Shown piece by piece: positions 1 to 8,116 of a DNA stretch of 64,000 nucleotides. The DNA is taken from positions 310,001 through 374,000 of the forward strand of contig NZ_JAGJBZ010000004.1 of NCBI RefSeq assembly GCF_020010925.1, given 5' to 3'. Numbering within the stretch: the first letter of the stretch is position 1; every line of letters begins with the position of its first letter. Both the position numbers and the translations under genes were made by a program. The notes beneath the pieces are model-generated. The model had not been told where the DNA came from and made no database searches. It was given only the letters and a program-made list of their open reading frames with translations. The DNA is from Streptomyces griseiscabiei (GTDB lineage: Bacteria; Actinomycetota; Actinomycetes; Streptomycetales; Streptomycetaceae).

Positions 1-247
1 GGAAGAGGATCTTCGCAAGCTTCTCGACTTCAAGAAAGCGCAGTCCGTGTTCACGGATGTGGTGCGGGTGTCGGAGTCGTTGCTGGTGCGCGACGGTACG
101 GGGTTCGACTGGGCGGCACTGCCCTGGGCCGCGCGGAAGTTGCAGAAGGTGCTCGTGGGCGGCGCGGCTGCGCTGGTGCTGGACCGGGTGCCGAGCCATC
201 CGCAGATCATGGGGGCGCTGGTGCGGTGGCATCGTGCGCAGGGGTGA
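1..247 (+). CDS. C-terminal fragment of a phosphotransferase-like protein (partial, runs in from the left)
   Basis: The reading frame is open from base 2 to the stop at 245-247, so about 81 C-terminal residues are visible and the start is outside the window. The visible part begins with a stretch containing LRKLLDFKKAQSVFTDVVRV. This closely resembles the segment LRHYVNFERAQSVFPDVIRA in the first kinase domain of the next gene, and the helical C-terminal part also aligns in position. I infer that it is a paralogue of the aminoglycoside-phosphotransferase-like protein that follows, sitting in tandem on the same strand. The catalytic motifs would lie to the left, so activity cannot be judged. 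Confidence 0.7.
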   Translation, partial: EEDLRKLLDFKKAQSVFTDVVRVSESLLVRDGTGFDWAALPWAARKLQKVLVGGAAALVLDRVPSHPQIMGALVRWHRAQG

Positions 248-330
248 ACTCGCCCGAGAGTGAATGTATTTGACAGTGTGGCGCAGTAAGTTGTCTTTGA
301 GTCCTGGGATTTCTGTGCACCGGGTGATCA

Positions 331-2796
331 ATGAGTTTCGTCGCTCAAGATCGCCCAGGTGTTGCTCAATTTCAAGAGTTCAAGAGTTCAAGTTCAACGG
401 AGCAGCCAGTGGGTGTCGTCCCCGCACCTCGTTCCATCCGTTCGGTCAGTTCCATCCGCTCAGTCGATTCCATCCGTTCGGTCGGTTCCGCTCGCGAAGT
501 TCCCCCGGTCGTCGCCGATTTCCTCAAGGACGCACAGCCCGTCGGTGAAGTGGGCGAGGGGTATCACAACAGGAACATTCCCGTTTCCCTGTCGGAGGAG
601 ATGGCCAGGTTCCTCCACCTCCCGCCCGGCACCCTCGTGAGTCTGCGGATCCAGCTCAAGGACGTACGGAAGCGGCCGGTCGTCATCCGTACCTGGACCG
701 ACGAGCGGGAGATCCTGTGGGCTGTCGGCCGCAAACTGCGCCACGTGCCCAGGTGTCTTTACAAGGACGACACCTGCATGATCAACACCTATGCGCACGG
801 TGTCCCGCTGTCCCGGCTGCGCGGAAACGGCCGGCCGGAGGATCCCGGACTCGTCGACGCGCTGTGCGGACTGCTCGTCCAGACGGCGACCGTGCCCCCG
901 CGGTGGGTGCCGCGCCGCCCGCCCGGCTGGCCCACCGAGAAGGACGACAGCCAGGGCTTCCTGCGGACCCTCGCGGGCGAGGCGGATCGGCAGATCAGGG
1001 AGCCCAACTGGGCGGAGTACGGCTCCCTGTTCGAGGCGCTCGGCGTTCCGGAGGACGCGCTGAGGCGGTTGGCCGGGCGGGTGCCGAGCATGACCCGACG
1101 GCGGTCCCGCATGCTCCATGGTGATCTGCACCCCGGCAACGTGATCGTGTCGTCCGTGAAGGGACCGCCCCTGATCTGCCTGGACTGGGAGCTGGCGTTG
1201 TACGGCGACCCTCTCCACGATCTCGCGACGCACCTCGTGCGGACGAAGTACCCGCAGGAGCGGTGGGATCAGGTCATCGCCTCCTGGGAGAGGCAGATGC
1301 GGGACGAGTTCCCCGCGGCGGTCGCAGGACTGCACGAGGACCTGCGGCACTACGTGAACTTCGAGCGGGCCCAGTCCGTCTTTCCCGACGTGATACGGGC
1401 CGTGGGGCCCTTGGAGCCTTCGGGGTCCTCGGGGTCCTCGGGGTCCATGGAGAACGAACTGCCGGACCGAATCAGCCTCGACGCCGCCGTGGGCACGATC
1501 GGTCTGGCCCTGGCGGCGGCGGAAGACCCGTTGGAGCTGCGGAAGCCGGTGCTCGACCAGCGCAGGATCGAGCGCGTGGTGACCGGGTGGCTGGCCGGGC
1601 GGCGTGACGGCGGCCGGGGCGTCGGTGCCGGCCGGACGAGGGCGTGGGGCGGTGCGGGTGTGGGCGCGCGGGTCGGTGCCCTGGCCGGTCTGCGGGCCGG
1701 TGCGGGCCGCCGGGGCGCGGAGCCGGTCGTATGGGTGTCGGACCCGCGTGTCCCGGAGCGCGCGGACTTCCCGCGCGGCGCCGTGACCGAGGTGCTGGGG
1801 CTGCGGCGTGAGGCCCCGGCCCGACGGGTGTTCACGGACACCGCCCATGTGAACACGATCGTGCGGAGCCAGGAGGCCGGCCGCTGGGTCCTGGTGCGGG
1901 GCCGGCGCCCCGGCGCCGCTCCCCTCGAACGCGGGCACCTCAGCGAGCACGCCGTACTGCGGTTCCTGGAGGACTCGAAGGCACGGGTCGAGGCGCCGCT
2001 CCTGCTCGCGTCGGGTGAGACCGCGCGGGGAGAACGCTTCTCCGTCCAGACCTGGGCGGGCGACGGCCGAGGAGGCGTGGGGGTGGACGAGCGGAACGCG
2101 GGGGCGCCGTACAACCACCCCGAGCGCGGGCTCGACGAGCGTGAGGCGGACGCGCTGGTCGATCAGCTCGTCGCCCTGAGGTGGACGAACGGGGCGTATC
2201 TCGATCCGACGATGTGGACCCCGGGCCACTTCTACGCGACCCTGCTGGCCCAATTCCTCGCCCAGGTCGGGGGGTTCCCGGAGGAGACCCGTCAGCTTGC
2301 CAAGCTGTTCGGTCTGCCCGACGCGGAGAGCCTCGGCCGGAGTCTCGGGCGCTTCATGGCGGGCCGTCCGCCGGTCCTGCTCCACGGTGACCTGCGCCCG
2401 CAGAAGCTCGTACGCCGCGACGACGAGTCGGCCCTGACCCTCGTCGGCTGGGAACGGGCGCTGGTCGGCGACCCCCTGTACGACCTGGCCCGACACCATC
2501 ATCTGACGCCCACCGACGGGATGATCCGCGACCGGATGCTCTGCCGCTGGGCGAGCCGGATGGACGGCAGGTACACCGCGGACATGTACGAGGACTACGA
2601 CACGTACCGCAGGCTGGAGGCCGCCCGCTCCGCCTATCTCGATCTGCACCGCCTGGTGACCGGGGCGGAATTCGACGTCCCGCACGTCCGCCGCACCGCG
2701 GGCGACTACGTGACCACGCTCAGCAGGGCGACCAGTGCCCTCGGCCTCCTGGACCACCGGAACGTCAACCCGTACCTGACCCTCATGCTGCGGTAG
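331..2796 (+). CDS. Double-domain APH/choline-kinase-like phosphotransferase; second domain looks like a pseudokinase
   Basis: The 821-residue product has two protein-kinase-like phosphotransferase (APH) domains in tandem. The first carries an intact catalytic loop HGDLHPGNV near residue 263 and a metal-binding LDWE near residue 284. The second, near residues 684-708, reads HGDLRPQKL and LVGWE, so the metal-ligand Asn has become Lys and the DFG-like Asp has become Gly. The N-terminal 50 residues are low complexity with a repeated SIRSV motif, and a Gly/Ser linker with SGSSGSSGS interrupts domain one near residue 368. APH-fold enzymes phosphorylate small molecules such as aminoglycosides or choline, but the substrate here is unknown. 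The ATG start has only a weak GGGTGA ahead of it, and an internal start is possible. The upstream fragment is a paralogue. Confidence 0.75.
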   Translation: MSFVAQDRPGVAQFQEFKSSSSTEQPVGVVPAPRSIRSVSSIRSVDSIRSVGSAREVPPVVADFLKDAQPVGEVGEGYHNRNIPVSLSEEMARFLHLPPGTLVSLRIQLKDVRKRPVVIRTWTDEREILWAVGRKLRHVPRCLYKDDTCMINTYAHGVPLSRLRGNGRPEDPGLVDALCGLLVQTATVPPRWVPRRPPGWPTEKDDSQGFLRTLAGEADRQIREPNWAEYGSLFEALGVPEDALRRLAGRVPSMTRRRSRMLHGDLHPGNVIVSSVKGPPLICLDWELALYGDPLHDLATHLVRTKYPQERWDQVIASWERQMRDEFPAAVAGLHEDLRHYVNFERAQSVFPDVIRAVGPLEPSGSSGSSGSMENELPDRISLDAAVGTIGLALAAAEDPLELRKPVLDQRRIERVVTGWLAGRRDGGRGVGAGRTRAWGGAGVGARVGALAGLRAGAGRRGAEPVVWVSDPRVPERADFPRGAVTEVLGLRREAPARRVFTDTAHVNTIVRSQEAGRWVLVRGRRPGAAPLERGHLSEHAVLRFLEDSKARVEAPLLLASGETARGERFSVQTWAGDGRGGVGVDERNAGAPYNHPERGLDEREADALVDQLVALRWTNGAYLDPTMWTPGHFYATLLAQFLAQVGGFPEETRQLAKLFGLPDAESLGRSLGRFMAGRPPVLLHGDLRPQKLVRRDDESALTLVGWERALVGDPLYDLARHHHLTPTDGMIRDRMLCRWASRMDGRYTADMYEDYDTYRRLEAARSAYLDLHRLVTGAEFDVPHVRRTAGDYVTTLSRATSALGLLDHRNVNPYLTLMLR

Positions 2797-2850
2797 ACGG
2801 GACGGGACGGGACGGGACGGGACGGGACGGGACGGGACGGGACGGGACGG
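2796..2850 (+). repeat. Pentanucleotide tandem repeat (GACGG), 11 perfect copies
   Basis: Eleven uninterrupted copies of GACGG begin at the last base of the phosphotransferase stop codon and end about 60 bp before the TetR gene. A five-base unit changes frame on slippage, but the array lies after the stop, so length changes would only alter the spacer. No function is evident. Confidence 0.9.
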
Positions 2851-2909
2851 GGCGGCTGCGGGTCCGGCGTCCCGCGGCCGGGCGCGTACCGCTGCGTAGG
2901 CTCGGCGCC

Positions 2910-3560
2910 ATGAGCGAGAGCGGGCTGCGGGAGCGCAAGAGGCGGCGGATGTACGAGAACGTGTCGGGGATCGCGATCGGGCTGTTCCTGGAGAAGGGGT
3001 TCGACGCGGTGTCCGTGGCGGAGGTGGCCGCGGCGGCGGAGATCTCCAAGCCGACGCTCTTCCGGTACTTCCCGGCGAAGGAGGACCTCGTCCTGTACCG
3101 GATCGCCGATCACGAGGACGAGACGGCGCGGGTGGTGGCGGGGCGGGCCGAGGGGGAGTCGGTCGTCGGGGCCGTACGGGCGCACTTCCTGGCGGGGCTG
3201 GCCCGCCGGGACCCGGTGACCGGGCTGAACGACCACCCGCAGGTGCTCGCGTTCCACCGGCTGCTGTACGGGACGCCGTCGCTGGTCGCGCGGGCGTACG
3301 GCCATCTGGAGCGGGCCGAGGCCGCGCTCGCCGAAGTGCTCGGCGGCGGGCTCGACGCGCGGGTCGCCGCCGGGCAGATCGTGGCCGTACGGCGGGTGCT
3401 CGCGGAGGAGAACCGGCGGCGGGTGGAGGCCGGGGAGTCCTTGGCGGAGGTCGAACGGGACGCCGTGGCCGCCGCCGAGCGGGTGTTCGGGCGGCTGGAG
3501 GGGGCGCTGCCGCTGGGGCCGCGGCCCGAGAGCACTCTCGGGATCGTTGAGGCTCGGTAA
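2910..3560 (+). CDS. TetR/AcrR-family transcriptional regulator
   Basis: A 216-residue protein. Residues about 8-60 form the TetR DNA-binding helix-turn-helix, including the characteristic KPTLFRYFPAKEDLV segment, followed by an all-helical ligand-binding region. Length is typical of the family. The gene ends 40 bp before a HelD-like helicase gene on the same strand, and the gap contains a GTAAC-TCG-GTTAC inverted repeat, so this protein is a plausible local repressor of the helicase. The inducing ligand cannot be told. Start choice is ATG 2910; the upstream ribosome binding site is weak. Confidence 0.88.
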   Translation: MSESGLRERKRRRMYENVSGIAIGLFLEKGFDAVSVAEVAAAAEISKPTLFRYFPAKEDLVLYRIADHEDETARVVAGRAEGESVVGAVRAHFLAGLARRDPVTGLNDHPQVLAFHRLLYGTPSLVARAYGHLERAEAALAEVLGGGLDARVAAGQIVAVRRVLAEENRRRVEAGESLAEVERDAVAAAERVFGRLEGALPLGPRPESTLGIVEAR

Positions 3561-3562
3561 AT

Positions 3563-3581
3563 AATGTAACTCGGTTACGTT
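3563..3581. promoter_or_regulatory. Candidate TetR operator between the TetR gene and helD-like gene
   Basis: The 40-bp gap contains GTAAC-TCG-GTTAC with further matching AA/TT flanks, an inverted repeat of the size and symmetry used by TetR-family dimers. It lies 20-38 bp upstream of the helicase start codon, where a bound repressor would overlap the promoter or transcription start. That the preceding TetR protein binds it is inference. Confidence 0.55.
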
Positions 3582-3600
3582 TTTCTGTACGCTCGGTGGA

Positions 3601-5763
3601 ATGACGCCAAGCGAAGCCTCCGCCGACCCCGCCCTCCGGGACGCCCTCGCCCAGGAACGCGCGTACCACGACACCTGCCGGGCCGCCCTCGCCGCCATGG
3701 TCGAGGGGGCGGGCGAGCAGGTCGTCGTAGGGGAGGACGTCTCCGCCTCGGGCGCCGACGCCGAGGTGCTCGGGTACCGGCTGCGCAGCCGTGCCAAGGA
3801 GATGCGGGAGCTGCCGGAAGGGCCGTTGTTCTTCGGAAGGCTCGACTTCGCCGCCGCGGCCCGCAGCGACCACGCCGGGCAGAGCTATCACCTCGGACGG
3901 CTGCGGATCAGTGAGGATCCGGGTGTGCCGCCCCTCGTCGTGGACTGGCGGGCGCCGGTCTCGCGGGCCTTCTACCAGGCCCATTCCCGTGATCCCCGGG
4001 GTGTCGCCGTCCGGCGCCGCTTCGGGTGGGCGCCGGGCAGCCGAGGTGACTCGGCCGACCTCACGGGGCTGGAGGACGAGCATCTGGACCGCCGTCACGC
4101 CGCCGGGGGCCTTCCCGTCGCCCACCCCGCCCACCCCGCCCGCCCCGGTGGCCTTCTCGCCGCCGAGATCGAGCGGCCCCGGCTCGGCCCCATGCGGGAC
4201 ATCGCGGCCACCATCCAGCCGGAGCAGGACGACCTGGTCCGGGCCGACCTCTCCACCTCCGTCTGTGTGCAGGGCGCCCCGGGCACCGGCAAGACCGCCG
4301 TCGGGCTGCACCGCGCCGCGTACCTCCTCTACACCCACCCCCGGCGCATCCGCCGCGGCGGCCTGCTGATCCTCGGCCCGAACCGCGCCTTCCTCTCCTA
4401 CATCGCCGAAGTCCTGCCCGCGCTCGGCGAGTCGGGGGTACGCCAGTCGACGGTCACGGACGAGATCGCCCGGCATCCGGTCACGGGGGAGGACGACGAA
4501 CGGGCCGCGGTGCTGAAGCACGACCCCCGGATGGCGGGGGTGCTGCGCCGGGCGCTGTACGCGGGCGTCGCGGGTGGTGGGGGGCCCGGGGAGCGGTTCG
4601 AGTCGCTGGTGCTGGCGGAGGGTTCGTACCGGTGGCGGGTGTCCGGGGACGAGCTGCGGCGGATCGTGGCGGACGTACGCGCGGAGGAACCGCCGTACGA
4701 CGTCGGGCGGGAGCGGGTCCGGGCGCGGGTGGTGGCGCTGGTGCGGGAGCAGGCGGAGCGGCGGTCGGGGCCGCGTCCGCACGCGTGGCTGTACCGGATC
4801 TCGCGGTCACGGCCGGTCGGCGCGTACATCGACGCCGTATGGCCGAAGGTCCGGCCGGAGGAGGTGGTGGCACGGCTGCTGGGGGACCCGGACGCGCTGG
4901 CCGGCGCGGCGCAGGGGCTGCTCGACGCGGAGGAGCGGAAGGCGGTCGGGTGGGCGAAGCCGCCGCGGACCTGGCGCTCGGCCCGCTGGTCGGCCGCCGA
5001 CCTCGTCCTGCTCGACGAGGTCGCGGGGCTCCTCGCCCACCCCGACGGTTACGGCCATGTCGTCGTCGACGAGGCCCAGGATCTCTCCCCGATGGAGTGC
5101 CGCGCGATCGCCCGCCGGGCGGCCTACGGCTCGGTGACCGTCCTCGGCGATCTCGCCCAGGGGACGACCCCCTGGGCCGCCCGCGACTGGCCCGGCCTCC
5201 TCGCCCACCTGGGCAAGCCGGACGCCCATGTCGTCGCCCTCACCACCGGTTTCCGGGTGCCGCGGGCCGTCGTCGGGCTGGCGAACGGGTTGCTCGGGCG
5301 CCTCGGGGTGGACGTGCCCGCCGCCCGGTCCCTGCGCGGTGACGGGGAGTTGCGGATCAGGAGGGTGGGTGGTGGCGGGGGTGCGGGCAGGGGCGGGGAC
5401 GGCGCGCAGGAGGCCGTCCGTTCGGAGGAGGCGGTCCGCTCGGAGGTGGTCTCCGCCGTGCTGGACGCGCTCGCGCACGAGGGGTCCATCGGGGTCGTCG
5501 TGGCCGACGGTCCGGATGTCGTACGGCTGCGGGGCGCCCTCTCCGAGGCCGGGGTGACGGTGGGCGGTCCGGGTGAACTCGGGGTGCCTGTCACGGTGTT
5601 GGGCGCGGGCGCGGCGAAGGGACTCGAGTACGACCATGTCGTGGTCGTCGAACCGGCGGCCATCGTGGCGGCGGAGGAGCGGGGGCTGCACCGGCTGTAT
5701 GTCGCGCTCACCCGTGCGGTGTCGCGCCTGGACGTGGTGCACGCGCGGGCGCTGCCGTGGTGA
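3601..5763 (+). CDS. HelD-like UvrD/Rep-type ATPase (RNA polymerase-associated helicase)
   Basis: The 720-residue protein is a superfamily 1 helicase-like ATPase. It has a Walker A motif GAPGTGKT near residue 225, a Walker B/DEAQD motif HVVVDEAQD near residue 489, and a C-terminal motif including the RLYVALTRA signature near residue 700. The charged N-terminal region of about 200 residues precedes the ATPase and is typical of HelD proteins, which bind RNA polymerase and release it from stalled complexes or nucleic acid. Actinobacterial HelD/HelR proteins of this kind can give rifamycin tolerance, but I see no rifamycin-associated element (GGGGCTTGC-type) upstream. Start ATG 3601 is close behind a putative operator and lacks a clear Shine-Dalgarno sequence, so it may be leaderless or nearly so. 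Confidence 0.85.
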   Translation: MTPSEASADPALRDALAQERAYHDTCRAALAAMVEGAGEQVVVGEDVSASGADAEVLGYRLRSRAKEMRELPEGPLFFGRLDFAAAARSDHAGQSYHLGRLRISEDPGVPPLVVDWRAPVSRAFYQAHSRDPRGVAVRRRFGWAPGSRGDSADLTGLEDEHLDRRHAAGGLPVAHPAHPARPGGLLAAEIERPRLGPMRDIAATIQPEQDDLVRADLSTSVCVQGAPGTGKTAVGLHRAAYLLYTHPRRIRRGGLLILGPNRAFLSYIAEVLPALGESGVRQSTVTDEIARHPVTGEDDERAAVLKHDPRMAGVLRRALYAGVAGGGGPGERFESLVLAEGSYRWRVSGDELRRIVADVRAEEPPYDVGRERVRARVVALVREQAERRSGPRPHAWLYRISRSRPVGAYIDAVWPKVRPEEVVARLLGDPDALAGAAQGLLDAEERKAVGWAKPPRTWRSARWSAADLVLLDEVAGLLAHPDGYGHVVVDEAQDLSPMECRAIARRAAYGSVTVLGDLAQGTTPWAARDWPGLLAHLGKPDAHVVALTTGFRVPRAVVGLANGLLGRLGVDVPAARSLRGDGELRIRRVGGGGGAGRGGDGAQEAVRSEEAVRSEVVSAVLDALAHEGSIGVVVADGPDVVRLRGALSEAGVTVGGPGELGVPVTVLGAGAAKGLEYDHVVVVEPAAIVAAEERGLHRLYVALTRAVSRLDVVHARALPW

Positions 5764-5879
5764 CGGCGGTCATGGGAGGCAGGGGAGTGTGGGGGGTGGG
5801 GGTGTTACCGGACGGCGGCGGAGTCATGACCGTACCGGCACCTCGGTGATCGAGGCCGTGGCTACGGTGAGCGGGCGCC

Positions 5880-5940
5880 GGTGAGCGGCGGTACGCGAGC
5901 CCGATCTCCCTCCCCCCAGGGGGCTCGTACGCCGCTCACC
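5880..5940. terminator. Long stem-loop between convergent genes
   Basis: GGTGAGCGGCG at 5880-5890 pairs with CGCCGCTCACC at 5930-5940, and the stem continues inward through GTACGCGAGCC against GGCTCGTAC with a bulge. It lies between the 3' ends of the helicase gene (+) and the hemerythrin fusion gene (-) and could stop both transcripts. The following bases (5941-5980) are a GGTC-rich simple repeat that can also fold. No T-run is present, as is common in Streptomyces. Confidence 0.6.
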
Positions 5941-6000
5941 GGTCGGTCGGTCGATTGGTCGGTTGGTCGACCGACCGCTGTCCACGGGGCCGCAGGCTCT

Positions 6001-6903
6001 CTACGGGGACGGGACCGCGGGTTCGCTCTCCTGTCCGGCCGTCCACCCCTCGGGCTTCGTCGCCGCGTCCAGCGCCGGGATCAACTGCTCCTCCTCGTAC
6101 GTGAGATGGGCTTCGAGCGCGGCGATGAGCCGCTCCACCTCGGGGAGTACGGCGGCCGGGTCGGCGTTCTCGGTGGTCACCACGCGGCGCAGATCCTCGA
6201 CGAGGGCGGCGATGCCGCGGTGCTCCTCGTCGAGGCGCGCGAGGGTCGGGGCCAGCTCGGGGTGGCGCTCGCCGAGGAAGGGGAACAGGCCCATGTCCTC
6301 GCCGGTGTGGTGGTTGTGGAGGCCCTGGCAGAAGGTGAGGCAGTTGACGCGGAGCTGTGCGCCGAGGCCGGCCCTGCCGCCGCTGGCGATCAACTCCTGC
6401 TTGATCAGGGCAAGTTCGCGGCGGAAGGCGTCATGGATGACCTTGAGACCCTCGCCCATGGAACCGGCGTTGACGTTCGGCGGACCGGCCACGGGGATCT
6501 CCCGCAGCGCGACGACGGGGATCGTACGGTCCGTCTTCGCCTGGTACTCGGCCCATCCCGGTTCGCTCTCGACCGCCCGCGCGAACGCCCGGTCCCGCTC
6601 CTCGCCGTCCAGGACGACGGCCTCTGCCTCGTAGGTGAACACCCCGCTCTCCACGGTGACCCGGGGGTCGGCGGTGATGTTCCGGTACCAGTCGGGGTGC
6701 TTCGGCGAGCCCCCGGCCGACGCGATGACCAGGATCGCGCCGTCGCCGTCGGGGAGGTAGCCGAGGGGGGTGGTGTGCCGGTTGCCGGTACGGGCGCCGG
6801 TGGTGGTCAGGAGGATCAGGCGGGCGCCCTCGAAATATCCGCCGACCTCGCCGTGGCGGGCGCGGAACTCGTCGATGACCTGCTGGTTGAAGGGGTTGGG
6901 CAT
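6001..6903 (-). CDS. Deazaflavin-dependent nitroreductase-like (DUF385) domain fused to a hemerythrin domain
   Basis: The 300-residue product has two parts. Residues about 1-135 resemble F420-dependent deazaflavin oxidoreductases, with the segment LTTTGARTGNRHTTPL followed by a PDWYRNI segment typical of this split-barrel family. Residues about 150-290 form a hemerythrin-type four-helix bundle carrying the iron-ligand pattern HDAF, NHHTGED, RHPEL, LDEEH and HLTYEEE. Hemerythrin domains bind a di-iron centre that senses or carries oxygen or NO, and the partner domain would bind F420 and reduce a substrate. I infer a redox or oxygen-responsive enzyme. The ATG start at 6903 gives a complete first domain. 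It is transcribed alone. Confidence 0.82.
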   Translation of the reverse strand: MPNPFNQQVIDEFRARHGEVGGYFEGARLILLTTTGARTGNRHTTPLGYLPDGDGAILVIASAGGSPKHPDWYRNITADPRVTVESGVFTYEAEAVVLDGEERDRAFARAVESEPGWAEYQAKTDRTIPVVALREIPVAGPPNVNAGSMGEGLKVIHDAFRRELALIKQELIASGGRAGLGAQLRVNCLTFCQGLHNHHTGEDMGLFPFLGERHPELAPTLARLDEEHRGIAALVEDLRRVVTTENADPAAVLPEVERLIAALEAHLTYEEEQLIPALDAATKPEGWTAGQESEPAVPSP

Positions 6904-7016
6904 TCTCTGCTTTCGGGGATGGCGACATGCTTTGTCGCGGAATTCGGGCAGGGGTGAGCGCGGGAAGGGTTCAACGCGTGTGAAAGGAACACCAAGGGAG
7001 CCGAGGGAGTTGAAGG

Positions 7017-7044
7017 AACTCAGAACTCAGAACTCAGAACTCGG
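7017..7044. repeat. Heptamer repeat AACTCAG (4 copies) in a 361-bp gene-free stretch
   Basis: The stretch 6904-7264 lies upstream of the hemerythrin fusion gene and downstream of the DinB gene. It holds AACTCAG three times and AACTCGG once in direct tandem, continued by further degenerate copies. No convincing gene was seen in this stretch. Confidence 0.8.
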
Positions 7045-7264
7045 AAACTGGGAACTCGGAAGAAAGAGAATGGTGTTCGGTGGCGCGGAACCTCGGCAGG
7101 CAGGCGGGCTCCTGGCCCGCCCCGGCCTCACTCGGAGGCCGGGTAACCGATCCGCTCACGGCCCAAGGCCGACCCGGCAGTCATACGGTCAACACTAGGG
7201 GCAGAGGGTGCGAAGGGGCAATGTGTATCCGGCCTGAATGGACCGGCCTCCCGGCGGAATCGGG

Positions 7265-7903
7265 TCACGCCTTTCGGTCGGACTCCTCGGCCTTCTCGGC
7301 CTCCTCGGCTTCCTCGGCCGCCTGTTCCAGCCGGTCGCGATAACGCTCCCACCACGCCGGGTCGTTCGACGGGACGCTGGTGTTGTGCTCGTTCATTCCG
7401 ACCGCGCCGTCCAGGAGTTCCCGGAGGATGTCGGCGTGCCCGGCGTGCCGGTGGGTGTCGGCGATCACGCGGACCACGGCGTGGTGCAGCGTCACCTCGT
7501 CCCTGTCGTCGGGCCACCACGGCACCCGGCCCACGGTGTCCAACGGCAGCGCGTCGATCGTCGCGTCGGCGTGGGCCCAGGCCCGGCGGTAGAGGCCCAC
7601 GATGTCCTCGCGGGACTCGTCGGCGGTGGCCCACATGTCCGCGTTGGGCTCGGACCCGGCGTCGGTGTCGGCGTCGAGCCAGGGCAGCGCCTCGCCGGAC
7701 GGGCGCCCGAAGGTGTCGCCGAGGTAGCCGAGTTCGACACCGGCCGCGTGCTTCAGCAGCCCCAGGAGATTGGTGCCGGTCGGCGTCAGCGGGCGGCGGG
7801 CGTCGTACTCCGACAGCCCTTCGAGCTTCCACAGCAGGGCGTCGCGGGCGGACCGCAGATAGAAGAGGAGGTCGGCCTTGGCGTCCGGGGCGGTGGCGGT
7901 CAT
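7265..7903 (-). CDS. DinB/DUF664-family protein
   Basis: A 212-residue protein starting at the ATG encoding MTATAPDAK. It has a DinB-like four-helix bundle with the metal-ligand histidine in LLGLLKHAAGVELGYLG near residue 47 and a second pair in IADTHRHAGHADILRELLDG near residue 150. DUF664/DinB proteins of actinobacteria are often mycothiol- or bacillithiol-dependent transferases with a divalent metal. The C-terminus is a run of Glu/Ala (EEAEEAEKAEE) probably forming a loose helix. The window also encodes MshA, so mycothiol would be available. The substrate is unknown. It is divergent from the downstream hydrolase gene. Confidence 0.82.
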   Translation of the reverse strand: MTATAPDAKADLLFYLRSARDALLWKLEGLSEYDARRPLTPTGTNLLGLLKHAAGVELGYLGDTFGRPSGEALPWLDADTDAGSEPNADMWATADESREDIVGLYRRAWAHADATIDALPLDTVGRVPWWPDDRDEVTLHHAVVRVIADTHRHAGHADILRELLDGAVGMNEHNTSVPSNDPAWWERYRDRLEQAAEEAEEAEKAEESDRKA

Positions 7904-8020
7904 GGGGCAAGTCTGCCGTGCCCGGGCCTGCTGGAGCCTCCGGTGAAACCCGTTGGCGCGAGCGCGGCGGCCTGCGCTACGTTTCCGGAGGCCGTGCAAT
8001 GGAGTGAGGAGGTGGTACCC

Positions 8021-8071
8021 GTGAACGTATCGACATGGGTGCTCCCCTCCGGGGTCACGGTCGGGCGATAG
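8021..8071 (+). CDS. Candidate 16-codon leader peptide
   Basis: A GTG-started 16-codon reading frame (VNVSTWVLPSGVTVGR, then TAG) follows an unusually strong ribosome binding site: GAGTGAGGAGG ends at 8012, eight bases before the GTG. It sits between the divergent DinB and hydrolase genes and ends 45 bp before the hydrolase start. It contains no amino-acid run that would suggest classical attenuation. It could be a small leader peptide or an independent microprotein. Conservation of the peptide in other species would decide. Confidence 0.4.
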   Translation: MNVSTWVLPSGVTVGR

Positions 8072-8116
8072 GTCGTCCGGGAGCGCCGTTCCATGGCACT
8101 CCCGAAAGGCACGACC

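Noticed and set aside
3561..3600. Rifamycin-associated element upstream of the HelD-like gene
   Set aside because: The GGGGCTTGC-type palindrome is not seen in the 40-bp gap; the repeat found is GTAAC-TCG-GTTAC instead.
460..4782. Very long minus-strand frame across the phosphotransferase, TetR and HelD genes
   Set aside because: It is an artefact of high GC content; the plus-strand genes have coherent domains and motifs while the antisense peptide is Arg/Pro-rich noise.
7238..8071. 277-codon plus-strand frame over the DinB gene
   Set aside because: It lies antisense to a clear DinB domain and has no family features; only its last 16 codons, with their own strong ribosome binding site, were kept as a candidate.
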